Shown here piece by piece: positions 8,898 to 15,990 of a stretch of DNA of 33,342 nt. Position numbers and translations under genes: made by a program. How positions within the stretch are numbered: position 1 is the stretch's first letter; each line of letters starts with the position of its first letter. The stretch lies in the NCBI RefSeq assembly GCF_001553455.1, contig NZ_BBOX01000200.1, positions 1 to 33,342 of the forward strand, in the 5' to 3' direction. The stretch is from Streptomyces hygroscopicus subsp. hygroscopicus (GTDB lineage Bacteria; Actinomycetota; Actinomycetes; Streptomycetales; Streptomycetaceae). The notes below the pieces were generated by a model. The model searched no databases, was not told where the DNA came from, and saw only the letters and a program-made list of their open reading frames with translations.

Positions 8898-8906
8898 TTA
8901 TCCACA
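8898..8906 (+). promoter_or_regulatory. DnaA box (TTATCCACA) in the recA upstream region
   Basis: The nonamer TTATCCACA is identical to the E. coli high-affinity DnaA box. Streptomyces origins mainly use TTGTCCACA, one base different. It lies between the LexA box and the PafBC-type promoter. A single nonamer can occur by chance, so its function is uncertain. Confidence 0.4.
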
Positions 8907-8927
8907 GGCCGAGGACGTCCGGGCCGC

Positions 8928-8950
8928 TTGTCAGTGGCAGGCGCTAGCGT
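8928..8950 (+). promoter_or_regulatory. PafBC/RecA-NDp-type promoter of recA
   Basis: TTGTCAGTG (8928-8936), 8 nt, then TAGCGT (8945-8950) is a full match to tTGTCRGTG-N8-TAnnnT, the LexA-independent DNA-damage promoter of actinobacteria. Transcription should begin at about 8957. That excludes ATG 8952 and GTG 8928 as recA starts and leaves ATG 8994. Confidence 0.88.
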
Positions 8951-8993
8951 CATGGACGTGAAGCGATCGACTCAAGCACACCGGGTGGGACCC

Positions 8994-10133
8994 ATGGCAG
9001 GAACCGACCGCGAGAAGGCGCTCGACGCCGCGCTCGCACAGATTGAACGGCAATTCGGCAAGGGCGCCGTGATGCGCATGGGCGAGCGGCCGAACGAGCC
9101 GGTCGAGGTCATCCCCACCGGGTCGACCGCTCTCGACGTCGCCCTCGGCGTCGGCGGTCTGCCGCGTGGCCGGGTGGTCGAGGTCTACGGCCCCGAGTCC
9201 TCCGGTAAGACGACCCTGACCCTGCACGCGGTGGCCAACGCCCAGCGGACCGGCGGCACCGTCGCCTTCGTGGACGCCGAGCACGCCCTCGACCCGGACT
9301 ACGCGCAGAAGCTGGGCGTGGACACCGACTCCCTGATCCTGTCCCAGCCGGACAACGGCGAGCAGGCGCTCGAGATCACCGACATGCTGATCCGCTCCGG
9401 CGCCCTGGACCTCATCGTCATCGACTCCGTCGCCGCGCTGGTGCCGCGTGCGGAGATCGAGGGCGAGATGGGCGACTCCCACGTCGGCCTCCAGGCCCGG
9501 CTGATGAGCCAGGCGCTCCGCAAGATCACCGGTGCGCTCAACCAGTCCAAGACCACCGCCATCTTCATCAACCAGCTCCGTGAGAAGGTCGGCGTGATGT
9601 TCGGCTCCCCGGAGACCACGACCGGTGGCCGGGCGCTGAAGTTTTACGCGTCGGTGCGGCTGGACATCCGCCGGATCGAGACGCTCAAGGACGGCACCGA
9701 GGCGGTCGGCAACCGCACCCGTGTCAAGGTCGTCAAGAACAAGGTCGCGCCGCCCTTCAAGCAGGCAGAGTTCGACATCCTGTACGGCCAGGGCATCAGC
9801 CGCGAGGGCGGCCTGATCGACATGGGCGTCGAGCACGGCTTCATCCGCAAGTCCGGTGCCTGGTACACCTACGAGGGCGATCAGCTCGGCCAGGGCAAGG
9901 AGAACGCGCGCAACTTCCTGAAGGACAACCCCGATCTCGCCAATGAGATCGAGAAGAAGATCAAGGAAAAGCTCGGCATCGGGGTGAAGCCCCAGGACCC
10001 GGCGGCCGCGGAGCCCACCGCGGACGCCGCCGGTGCCGCGGGCGTGACCGCCGCCGCACCGGCGAAGGCCGCGGCCGCCCCGGCGGCCAAGGCCGGGACG
10101 AAGACGGCCAAGACCGCCGCGGCCAAGAGCTGA
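8994..10133 (+). CDS. recA: Recombinase RecA
   Basis: RecA forms ATP-dependent filaments on single-stranded DNA, performs strand exchange and triggers LexA self-cleavage. The 379-residue protein has Walker A GPESSGKT (66-73), the LDLIVIDSVAALVPRAEIEG segment (Walker B and loop 1) and the conserved TTAIFINQLREKVGVMFGSP region. The Ala/Lys-rich C-terminal tail is typical of Streptomyces. ATG 8994 with the upstream GTGGGA is chosen because the mapped-type promoter lies downstream of the longer alternatives. Only 3 nt separate the recA stop from recX, so they are cotranscribed. Regulation appears dual: a LexA-controlled promoter and a PafBC-type promoter. No intein is present. Confidence 0.99.
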   Translation: MAGTDREKALDAALAQIERQFGKGAVMRMGERPNEPVEVIPTGSTALDVALGVGGLPRGRVVEVYGPESSGKTTLTLHAVANAQRTGGTVAFVDAEHALDPDYAQKLGVDTDSLILSQPDNGEQALEITDMLIRSGALDLIVIDSVAALVPRAEIEGEMGDSHVGLQARLMSQALRKITGALNQSKTTAIFINQLREKVGVMFGSPETTTGGRALKFYASVRLDIRRIETLKDGTEAVGNRTRVKVVKNKVAPPFKQAEFDILYGQGISREGGLIDMGVEHGFIRKSGAWYTYEGDQLGQGKENARNFLKDNPDLANEIEKKIKEKLGIGVKPQDPAAAEPTADAAGAAGVTAAAPAKAAAAPAAKAGTKTAKTAAAKS

Positions 10134-10136
10134 TCC

Positions 10137-10748
10137 ATGACACGGCGGACCGAATGGCCGGGCGGCCCGGGCCGTCCGGAGTGCCCGGACCGTCCGGACA
10201 GCGGCGCCCCCTCCTTGTCGAGGGCCGAGCAGGGGCCGCCGCCCGGCCCGGAGGAGCAGGCGCGGGCGATCTGCCTGCGCCTGCTCACCGGGACCCCGCG
10301 CACCCGCCGGCAGCTCGCGGACGCGCTGCGCGCCCGGGGCATCCCCGATGACGCGGCGCAGGAGGTGCTGTCCCGGTTCGAGGACGTGGGGCTGATCGAC
10401 GACGCGGCGTTCGCCGGGGCCTGGGTGGAATCCCGGCACCACAGCCGGGGGCTCGCCCGGCGGGCCCTCGCCCGTGAGCTGCGCACCAAGGGCGTGGACT
10501 CCGCCCTGATCGACGACGCGGTGGGGCAGCTCGACTCCGACCAGGAGGAGCGGACCGCACATGAGCTGGTCGAGCGCAAGCTGCGGGCCACCCGTGGCCT
10601 CGACCGGGAGAAGCGGATCCGCCGCCTCGCCGGGATGCTGGCCCGCAAGGGTTACTCCGAGGGGCTGGCGCTGCGGGTGGTGCGGCGCGCGCTGGAGGAG
10701 GAGGGAGAGGACCCGGAGCTGCTGGAGCATCATCTCCCCGACCTCTGA
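10137..10748 (+). CDS. recX: Regulatory protein RecX
   Basis: RecX binds RecA filaments and limits RecA activity. The protein is 203 residues with a Pro/Gly-rich N-terminal extension of about 40 residues. Three-helix RecX repeats follow, with visible segments ICLRLLTGTPRTRRQLADAL, FEDVGLIDDAAFAGAWVESR and IRRLAGMLARKGYSEGLALR. The start is 3 nt after recA, so it is expressed from the recA promoters, normally at a lower level. The C-terminus is acidic (EEEGEDPELLEHH). A GC-rich hairpin lies just downstream. Confidence 0.96.
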   Translation: MTRRTEWPGGPGRPECPDRPDSGAPSLSRAEQGPPPGPEEQARAICLRLLTGTPRTRRQLADALRARGIPDDAAQEVLSRFEDVGLIDDAAFAGAWVESRHHSRGLARRALARELRTKGVDSALIDDAVGQLDSDQEERTAHELVERKLRATRGLDREKRIRRLAGMLARKGYSEGLALRVVRRALEEEGEDPELLEHHLPDL

Positions 10749-10771
10749 GACCCCGACGGCTCCGCCTCGGG

Positions 10772-10800
10772 CTCGGGGCTGCGACACGGCCCGCCCCGAG
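10772..10800 (+). terminator. Possible terminator after recA-recX
   Basis: CTCGGGGC (10772-10779) and GCCCCGAG (10793-10800) form an 8-bp GC stem with a 13-nt loop, 23 nt after the recX stop. There is no U-tract, as is common in Streptomyces. The rest of the 229-nt gap up to 10977 is GC-rich with no further feature that I can support. Confidence 0.4.
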
Positions 10801-10977
10801 GGCAGTGACGGTCCTGATGGTCAGGGGGGAGAAGCGGTCGGCCCTGTCCCCACCGGCCGGTCACCCGTTCGGTCCGGAGCCGCCGGCTGGTCCGGCCGGT
10901 CCGCAGACATCGGCCACCCCGGTCGACCTGGACAGGCCGGTGACTCGGAAGAGCTTTGTCGACAGAGCGGTGTCCGG

Positions 10978-11391
10978 CTACGCGGCACCCGAGACCTGCG
11001 AGTGCCCGCTCACCGGGAGCCCCGCCGCGCGCCACGCCTGGAACCCGCCGATCAGATCGGTCGCCCGCGCCAGCCCCAGCCGGCGCAGCGAGACGGCCGC
11101 GAAGCTCGACGCGTATCCCTCGTTGCACACCACCACGACCCGCAGATCGTGATGGGTGGCCTCGGGCAGCCGGTGGTCGCACTGCGGATCGAGCCGCCAC
11201 TCCAGCTCGTTCCGCTCGACGATCAGCGCCCCCGGGATGGTGCCGTCGCGCTCCCGCAGCGCCGCGTACCGAATGTCCACCAGCAGCGCTCCCTGGACCT
11301 GCGCCGCCGCGGCATCGAGGGGTTCCAGCCGGTCGAGTTCCTCGCGGGCCTCGGCCAGCAGCTCGTCCACGCTCCGCTTCGTCGTGCCCAT
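10978..11391 (-). CDS. Rhodanese-like sulfurtransferase
   Basis: Single rhodanese-domain protein of 137 residues. The core shows LLVDIRYAALRERDGTIPGA, the active-site loop VVVVCNEGYASSFAA with the catalytic Cys, and the C-terminal LIGGFQAWRAAGLPV. It should carry sulfane sulfur as a Cys persulfide. ATG 11391 lies 4 nt after the cysteine dioxygenase stop; the longer frame upstream overlaps that gene and is rejected. The pairing implies a joint role in cysteine sulfur metabolism or sulfide detoxification. Expression probably depends on the upstream promoter and leader. Confidence 0.9.
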   Translation of the reverse strand: MGTTKRSVDELLAEAREELDRLEPLDAAAAQVQGALLVDIRYAALRERDGTIPGALIVERNELEWRLDPQCDHRLPEATHHDLRVVVVCNEGYASSFAAVSLRRLGLARATDLIGGFQAWRAAGLPVSGHSQVSGAA

Positions 11392-11395
11392 CGCG

Positions 11396-11974
11396 TTACA
11401 CCCACTCCTCGGGCCGCTCGACCTGCTCAAGCCGCAGCGTCTGACCGGTGCGGCTGTAACGCCGCATCAGTGGCAGCGGCGGGTAGTAGGCGTGCACCGA
11501 CACCGCGTGCTCGGTGGCGGACGGGTTCAACACCTCATGGACATGATGCGGTCCGAAGGCCCGGCCCCGCCCGGCGGGCAGCCGCCGCTCGCGGTCCACA
11601 CCGTCGGCCAGTTCCAGGGTCTTCCAGCCCTCGGTGGGAAGACGCGCGGCGAGGGACTGCTCGTCCAGTTCGCCCGCCGCGGTGACGAAGGCGCCGTGGG
11701 AGCCGCCGTGGTCGTGCCAGCCGGTGCCGGTGCCCGGAGGCCAGCCGATCAGCCAGGCTTCGCTGCCGCCCGGACCATCGAGGCGCAGCCAGGTGCGGGC
11801 CTCCGGGTCGAGCGGGAGGGAGGCGACGAGTTCGGTGGCGGCGGCGGTGCGGCGGGCGAAGTCGAGCAGCTCCGCGGCGGTGGGCGGGGCGGCCGCGCCG
11901 GATGCGGCGGGGTCCGCGATGAGGTCCGTGGAGGGGCGCGCCGGAGCGGGGGTGGAGGTGCGTACGTCGGGCAC
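11396..11974 (-). CDS. Cysteine dioxygenase (type I, cupin)
   Basis: Oxidises L-cysteine to cysteine sulfinate with a mononuclear non-heme iron. In the 192-residue reading the cupin motif GTGTGWHDHGGSHGAF supplies two iron ligands (His87, His89). The second motif FGPHHVHEVLN (near 140-150) supplies the third. VHAYYPPL carries the conserved Tyr region of the active site. GTG 11974 is chosen because AGGACGG ends 6 nt upstream and homologues begin here; upstream in-frame sequence belongs to the leader region. It forms an operon with the rhodanese gene. Expression is probably governed by the leader peptide and hairpins at 11981-12125. Confidence 0.93.
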   Translation of the reverse strand: MPDVRTSTPAPARPSTDLIADPAASGAAAPPTAAELLDFARRTAAATELVASLPLDPEARTWLRLDGPGGSEAWLIGWPPGTGTGWHDHGGSHGAFVTAAGELDEQSLAARLPTEGWKTLELADGVDRERRLPAGRGRAFGPHHVHEVLNPSATEHAVSVHAYYPPLPLMRRYSRTGQTLRLEQVERPEEWV

Positions 11975-11980
11975 AGAGAA

Positions 11981-12047
11981 CCGTCCTGAATGATCGCAAA
12001 AGGGGCGCGGTCGTGCCGCGCAGGGCAGAAGCGGATCAGCGGGACGG
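11981..12047 (-). promoter_or_regulatory. Attenuator-like leader structure before cysteine dioxygenase
   Basis: On the minus strand GCGCGG-CACGA-CCGCGC (12021-12005) forms a perfect 6-bp stem followed by CCCCTTTT, an intrinsic-terminator layout. Separately, CCGTCC (12047-12042), inside the last codons of the leader peptide, is complementary to GGACGG (11986-11981), the Shine-Dalgarno of cysteine dioxygenase. Ribosome position on the leader peptide could decide whether that site is free. The pairing is visible; the mechanism is inference. Confidence 0.55.
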
Positions 12048-12125
12048 ACGACAGACACAGCCCGCATAGCGGACCAGGTCCAGATGGACCCTCCGCCAGA
12101 AGCGAGGCAAGCACGTGTCGGTCAC
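12036..12125 (-). CDS. Cysteine-rich leader peptide (29 aa) upstream of cysteine dioxygenase
   Basis: Small ORF with a GTG start at 12125 and TGA at 12038-12036. It encodes RRVHLDLVRYAG followed by CVCRPSR at the C-terminus, preceded by MTDTCLPRFW. The R-R-x-H-x-D-L-x-R core with Cys near the end is the hallmark of the short leader peptides found before sulfur-metabolism genes in Streptomyces and other actinobacteria. In mycobacteria, Cys-rich upstream ORFs control translation of the next gene by ribosome stalling when charged tRNA-Cys is low. Three of 29 codons are Cys (two TGT codons in the C-V-C near the end). The gap to the dioxygenase start is 61 nt. A TTGACC-N17-TTCACT promoter ends 7 nt before GTG, so the ORF is probably leaderless. 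Confidence 0.8.
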   Translation of the reverse strand: MTDTCLPRFWRRVHLDLVRYAGCVCRPSR

Positions 12126-12132
12126 GTTGCGA

Positions 12133-12161
12133 AGTGAATCATGGGCCGGAAGGCGGGTCAA
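12133..12161 (-). promoter_or_regulatory. Putative promoter of the leader peptide-cysteine dioxygenase-rhodanese operon
   Basis: TTGACC (12161-12156), a 17-nt spacer, then TTCACT (12138-12133) on the minus strand. The start point predicted 7-8 nt downstream coincides with the GTG of the leader peptide (12125). The -35 is good and the -10 weak. Upstream of it, 12162-12286 holds nothing I can identify. Confidence 0.5.
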
Positions 12162-12286
12162 CATCGGCTCGCCCCCCGATCACGCACGCCCGCAGGCGCG
12201 CCGTACGCCCGAGCGTGATCCCGGCGCGCTGCCTCGTCGGACTCGCCTCACCTCTCCGGCCCGCCGAACCCGCGCCACCGGCGCGC

Positions 12287-12432
12287 ACCTCGCCGACCCG
12301 CCTTGCCGTCGCGCCCATCGTCGGCCTCGTGCCACCGCCGCGCGCTCGCTGACACCGCCTTGCCGTCGTACCTCGCCGACCCCGCCTTGCCGTCGTGCGC
12401 TCGCCGACCTCCTGTCACCGCCGCGCGCTCGC
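12287..12432. repeat. Imperfect 63-nt tandem duplication at the 3' end of the FAD monooxygenase gene
   Basis: Positions 12287-12349 and 12370-12432 align along their whole length with about six substitutions and one compensating pair of indels. Both begin ACCTCGCCGACC and end CACCGCCGCGCGCTCGC. A third partial copy, CGCCTTGCCGTCGT, lies between them (12356-12369). The right-hand copy contains the stop codon and last codons of the monooxygenase; the left copy is downstream and non-coding. Confidence 0.85.
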
Positions 12433-14139
12433 CTCCTCCGGTACGCCCCGCGCCGCGTTCCCGCCCCGGATCGCGTCCGCGTATGCGTACAGTGCGCTCG
12501 GTCGCACCCCGGACAGCGCCGCCGCCAGATGGCCGTCCGGCCGCACCAGCAGCACGGTGTGTGCCGGGGCTCCCGGGTACGCCTCGGCGACCAGCAGCTG
12601 GGTCGGCAGGGGCAGCGCCGCGACGGCCGCCGCCAGCCGTGGCATCAGCCCGGCGCGCATCCAGTGGCGGCGGTCCCACACCCCGGTGCCCGGGGCGACC
12701 AGCACCGCCAGCAGCTCCCGGCCGAGCCGCTCCCGCAGCCGGACGACCGAGCCGTCCGGAGCGGTCACCGGCACATCGGCGACCGGCGCCCCGGGCGCCG
12801 TGCCCACCGTGATCGAGCCCTCCGGGGGCGCCGCCGGGGTCAGCGGCGAACGGTCGTAGACCGGCGGCGCGCCCAGCGGACCGCGCCCCAGGTGGCCGTC
12901 GGTGAGCAGCGCGTCGTGCCCGCGCGCCCCGCCGGGCCGCACGGTGCGTCGTACCGCGCGCCAGCCGCCGGACGCCCGCACCAGCGGCAGCGCCTGGTCC
13001 GTCGTCCGCAGCCGGGCCCCGACGGCCCCGCGCCGCTCCGCCTGATAGCTGTCGAGCAGGGCTTCCGATGACCCGTGGTGCCAGGCCAGGGAGAGCTTCC
13101 AGGCGAGGTTGTCGACGTCCCGCAGCCCTTCCTCGAACCCCTGGGTGCCGAGCGCGCCCAGCAGATGGGCGGCGTCCCCGGCGAGGAAGGCGCGCCCGAC
13201 GCGCCAGCGCAGCGCGAGCCGGTGGTGCACGGTGTACACGCCGGTGTCCAGCAGCTCGTAGGGGGGCTCGGGCTCGTCGCACCACCCCGCGAGGGTGTCG
13301 CGCACCCGCACCATCAGGGCGTCGGGGGTGACCAGATCGCGCCCCGGCGGCAGCAGCCAGTCGATCCGCCACAGGCCGTGGGGCAGCGGCCGCGCGGTCA
13401 CCTCCGCGTCGATGCTGCGCCACGGCGGGGAGCGGTGCAGTACGGCCTCCCCGGGCCAGGGGAGTTCGGCCCGCAGTGCCGCGACGGCGTGCCGCTCCAC
13501 CGCCGTACGGCCGGGGAAGCGCACGCCGAGGAGCTTGCGGACGGTGGACCGCGGCCCGTCGCAGCCCACCAGATAGCTGCCCCGCCACCAGGTGGCCTGG
13601 GCGCCCCGGGTGCGCACGCCGACCCCGTGGTCGTCCTGCTCCAGGCTGTCGAGCCGGGTCCCGGGGACGATGCGGACCAGGTCCTCGTCGCCGATCGCGG
13701 CCAGCGAACCCCGCAGCGCACGGGTGAGCTCGTGCTGTGGCAGATGCAGCGGTGAGGGCGTGGGCGCCGGTGCCGATTCGTCCTCCGGCCCGTCACCGCC
13801 CGGGGAGTCCATGGCCTCCGTAAGGCCGTCGTGCCGGCCGCCGCCGGTGCCGTGCTCGCCGCCGAAGAGGCTGCCGGGCGCGAGCGGCAGCTGCCGCACC
13901 AGCTGCCGCCGCCGCAGCGTGCGCCATCCGGTCCACGGCCGCGTGCGGGCGGTGACCCGGCAGCCCAGCCGCTCCAGCAGCGCGGCGGTGTCCGGGCGCA
14001 GCACGACGGTGCGGGCGAGCCGGCTCTCCTCGCCGCCCGTGGCCTCGTCCAGCAGGATGACGGGCACCTCGAGGCGCGCGAGGGCGAGGGCCAGGGTGAG
14101 ACCGACCGGGCCCGCCCCGGCGACGATCACCGGGTCCAT
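12415..14139 (-). CDS. FAD-dependent monooxygenase (PheA/TfdB-like aromatic hydroxylase family)
   Basis: Flavoprotein of 574 residues of the group A aromatic hydroxylase type. Visible are the FAD-binding Rossmann motif IVAGAGPVGLTLALALARL at the N-terminus, the DG motif LVGCDGPRSTVRKLLGVRFP in the middle and the GD motif GRAFLAGDAAHLLGALGTQG. EGLRDVDNLAWKLSLAWH and a thioredoxin-like C-terminal extension of about 180 residues follow. It probably hydroxylates a small aromatic substrate with NAD(P)H; the substrate is unknown. ATG 14139 is preceded by AGGAA at a good distance. An insertion rich in Gly, Asp and Pro near residues 95-130 looks like a flexible linker. Two palindromes lie in its 5' region, and its 3' end is duplicated. 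Confidence 0.9.
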   Translation of the reverse strand: MDPVIVAGAGPVGLTLALALARLEVPVILLDEATGGEESRLARTVVLRPDTAALLERLGCRVTARTRPWTGWRTLRRRQLVRQLPLAPGSLFGGEHGTGGGRHDGLTEAMDSPGGDGPEDESAPAPTPSPLHLPQHELTRALRGSLAAIGDEDLVRIVPGTRLDSLEQDDHGVGVRTRGAQATWWRGSYLVGCDGPRSTVRKLLGVRFPGRTAVERHAVAALRAELPWPGEAVLHRSPPWRSIDAEVTARPLPHGLWRIDWLLPPGRDLVTPDALMVRVRDTLAGWCDEPEPPYELLDTGVYTVHHRLALRWRVGRAFLAGDAAHLLGALGTQGFEEGLRDVDNLAWKLSLAWHHGSSEALLDSYQAERRGAVGARLRTTDQALPLVRASGGWRAVRRTVRPGGARGHDALLTDGHLGRGPLGAPPVYDRSPLTPAAPPEGSITVGTAPGAPVADVPVTAPDGSVVRLRERLGRELLAVLVAPGTGVWDRRHWMRAGLMPRLAAAVAALPLPTQLLVAEAYPGAPAHTVLLVRPDGHLAAALSGVRPSALYAYADAIRGGNAARGVPEEASARR

Positions 14140-14165
14140 GGTGCGGTTCCTGCGGCCCTGCGGGT

Positions 14166-14193
14166 CGTACGTGACGTACGGAAACTGGCAGTT
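14166..14193 (-). promoter_or_regulatory. Two adjacent palindromes upstream of the FAD monooxygenase
   Basis: CGTACGTGACGTACG (14166-14180) is a perfect 7-1-7 palindrome, and AACTGGCAGTT (14183-14193) is a perfect 5-1-5 palindrome. They lie 27-54 nt upstream of the start codon. The CGTACG half-site resembles operators of several TetR-family repressors. A possible promoter, TTGACG-N17-TTGCAT, lies further upstream (about 14250-14211, minus). No TetR gene is in the window. Confidence 0.5.
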
Positions 14194-14256
14194 GAAACCC
14201 GGTGAGCGATCACAGAAAGCATGCAACAGACTGCCGCTGTCCGCGTCAAGCGACGA

Positions 14257-14284
14257 AGGGCGGTGGCGCGTGCGCCACCGCCCT
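14257..14284 (-). terminator. Terminator of the gluABCD operon
   Basis: AGGGCGGTGGCGC (14257-14269) and GCGCCACCGCCCT (14272-14284) are exact inverted complements, giving a stem of at least 12 bp with a tetraloop. It lies 42 nt past the gluD stop. There is no U-tract. The symmetrical stem could also act in the other direction. Confidence 0.85.
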
Positions 14285-14326
14285 GGTAAGGGGCTGGATC
14301 TTCCGTCGGGTCCCCCGGACGGCCCC

Positions 14327-15274
14327 TCAGTTCGTCTTGCCGGCGGCGGCGTCCTGCGGCGCGGCGGGCGCCGACTGGTCGATGACGTCGAGCGCGTCGG
14401 CGGCCGCGAGCGGCTGGCCGGCGTCCGCGACCCGGATACCGGTCTTGGCGCGCCGGCCGCGCCGCTCGATCCAGGTGGCGAGGGCGGAGAGGGCCAGACA
14501 CATCGCGATGTAGATGGCACCGCCGACGATGATCACCGGAACGTAGGGGTTGTCGTCGTTGACGACGGTGTTGCCGGCCAGCTGCTGCAGCTGGAACAGC
14601 AGCTCCTGGTAGGTGATGACGTATCCGAGCGAGGTGTCCTTCAGGGTGACCACCAGCTGGCTGATGATGGTCGGCAGCATCGCCCGTACGGCCTGTGGGA
14701 CCAGGACCGTCATCATGACCTGGGTCTTGCGCATGCCCAGGGCGTACGCGGCCTCGCGCTGGCCCTTGGGCACCGCGTTGATGCCCGCCCGCAACACCTC
14801 GGCCTGGACCGATCCGTTGTAGACGGTCAGTCCGATGACCAGGGCCCAGAAGCCGGTGTTGTCACCGCTGAGACCCAGGTCCGACCGGTAGGTCAGGAAG
14901 AGCACCCACAGCACGTAGATGGTGATCAGCAGCGGGACGGCCCGGAACAGCTCGATGAACGCGGTCGCGAACCAGCGCACCGGCTTGTGGTCGGAGAGCC
15001 GGCCGACGGCGAGCAGCACGCCGAGGACCAGTGAGAGGACCGCCGCGACCGCGAACACCTTCAGGGTGGTGAGCACACCGTCGCGGATGCTGGTCCGCAC
15101 CCCCGCGTAGTTGAAGATGTCCCACATCTCGGGCGCGAACTGGCCCTTGTCGTTCAGCCGCACCACGGCGAAGACGATCAGCCCGAGGACGGCCAGGGCG
15201 CCGACGACGGAGAAGATCCGGTTGCGGACGCGGGCCTTGGGGCCGGGGGCGTCGTACAGGACGCTGGAGCTCAT
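14327..15274 (-). CDS. gluD: Glutamate ABC transporter permease GluD
   Basis: Permease of the glutamate importer, 315 residues with about five membrane helices. The His/Glu/Gln-type permease loop is visible (LRAGINAVPKGQREAAYALG, then MRKTQVMMTVLVPQAVRAML), where the EAA motif contacts the ATPase. N-terminal region: VGALAVLGLIVFAVVRLNDK. The C-terminal cytosolic tail is Ala-rich. ATG 15274 overlaps the gluC stop by 4 nt (ATGA); the longer upstream frame overlaps gluC and is rejected. It is the last gene of the gluABCD operon and is followed by a strong hairpin. Confidence 0.95.
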   Translation of the reverse strand: MSSSVLYDAPGPKARVRNRIFSVVGALAVLGLIVFAVVRLNDKGQFAPEMWDIFNYAGVRTSIRDGVLTTLKVFAVAAVLSLVLGVLLAVGRLSDHKPVRWFATAFIELFRAVPLLITIYVLWVLFLTYRSDLGLSGDNTGFWALVIGLTVYNGSVQAEVLRAGINAVPKGQREAAYALGMRKTQVMMTVLVPQAVRAMLPTIISQLVVTLKDTSLGYVITYQELLFQLQQLAGNTVVNDDNPYVPVIIVGGAIYIAMCLALSALATWIERRGRRAKTGIRVADAGQPLAAADALDVIDQSAPAAPQDAAAGKTN

Positions 15275-15918
15275 CGGGCCACCTCCAGGCGGTTCTCCAG
15301 CAGCCGGAAGAGACCGCTGATGGCGAAGGTGATGATCAGGTAGCACAGCGCGATCCACAGGAAGATCCAGCCGATCGCGAAGCCCTTGTCACTCAGCAGC
15401 TTCGAGACATTGAACAGTTCGGTGTTGCTGAACGCCCCGGCGATGGCCGAGTTCTTGGTGAGCGCGATGAAGATGCTGCTCATGGGGGGAATGACGGTCC
15501 GGGTGGCCTGGGGGAGGACGATCATCCGCAGGGTCTGGAAGAAGGTCATCCCCAGGCTGCGGGCGGCCTCCGCCTGGCCGAGCGGCACGGTGTTGATACC
15601 GGACCGCACGGCCTCGCAGACGAAGGACGACGTGTAGCAGCCCAGCGCCCCCGCCGCCAGAACGAAGGGGCTCGTTCCGGGGAAGAAGATCTGCGGGATC
15701 ACGAAGAACGCGATCAGGAACAGCAGGGTCAGCGGGGTGTTGCGCAGCAGGGTGACCCAGGCCGTGCCGAATGCCCGCAGCGGCGGTATGGGGGACACCC
15801 GGAAGCCGGCTATGACAATGCCCAGGACGAGGGCGAGCGCCGCACTGGCCGCCGTGATGGAGAGGGTTCCCAGGAACCCCTCACGGAACTGGGGCAAATG
15901 ATCGAGGAGTACGTTCAT
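15271..15918 (-). CDS. gluC: Glutamate ABC transporter permease GluC
   Basis: Permease partner of GluD, 215 residues, about five membrane helices. The EAA loop segment CEAVRSGINTVPLGQAEAAR is followed by SLGMTFFQTLRMIVLPQATR. It is shorter than GluD because it lacks the N-terminal extension. Its stop overlaps gluD (ATGA), so the two permeases should be made in equal amounts. It lies 72 nt downstream of gluB. Confidence 0.95.
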   Translation of the reverse strand: MNVLLDHLPQFREGFLGTLSITAASAALALVLGIVIAGFRVSPIPPLRAFGTAWVTLLRNTPLTLLFLIAFFVIPQIFFPGTSPFVLAAGALGCYTSSFVCEAVRSGINTVPLGQAEAARSLGMTFFQTLRMIVLPQATRTVIPPMSSIFIALTKNSAIAGAFSNTELFNVSKLLSDKGFAIGWIFLWIALCYLIITFAISGLFRLLENRLEVAR

Positions 15919-15990
15919 CGATTCTCCGCGGTAGCGGTCAGGTCAGCGGCGTGCGGAGCGCACCGGCTTCGAGGCGAACGGGGAACCTGC

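Noticed and set aside
10749..11989. Plus-strand frames opposite rhodanese and cysteine dioxygenase
   Set aside because: The minus strand encodes recognisable enzymes with catalytic motifs; plus frames are Ser/Arg/Pro-rich noise.
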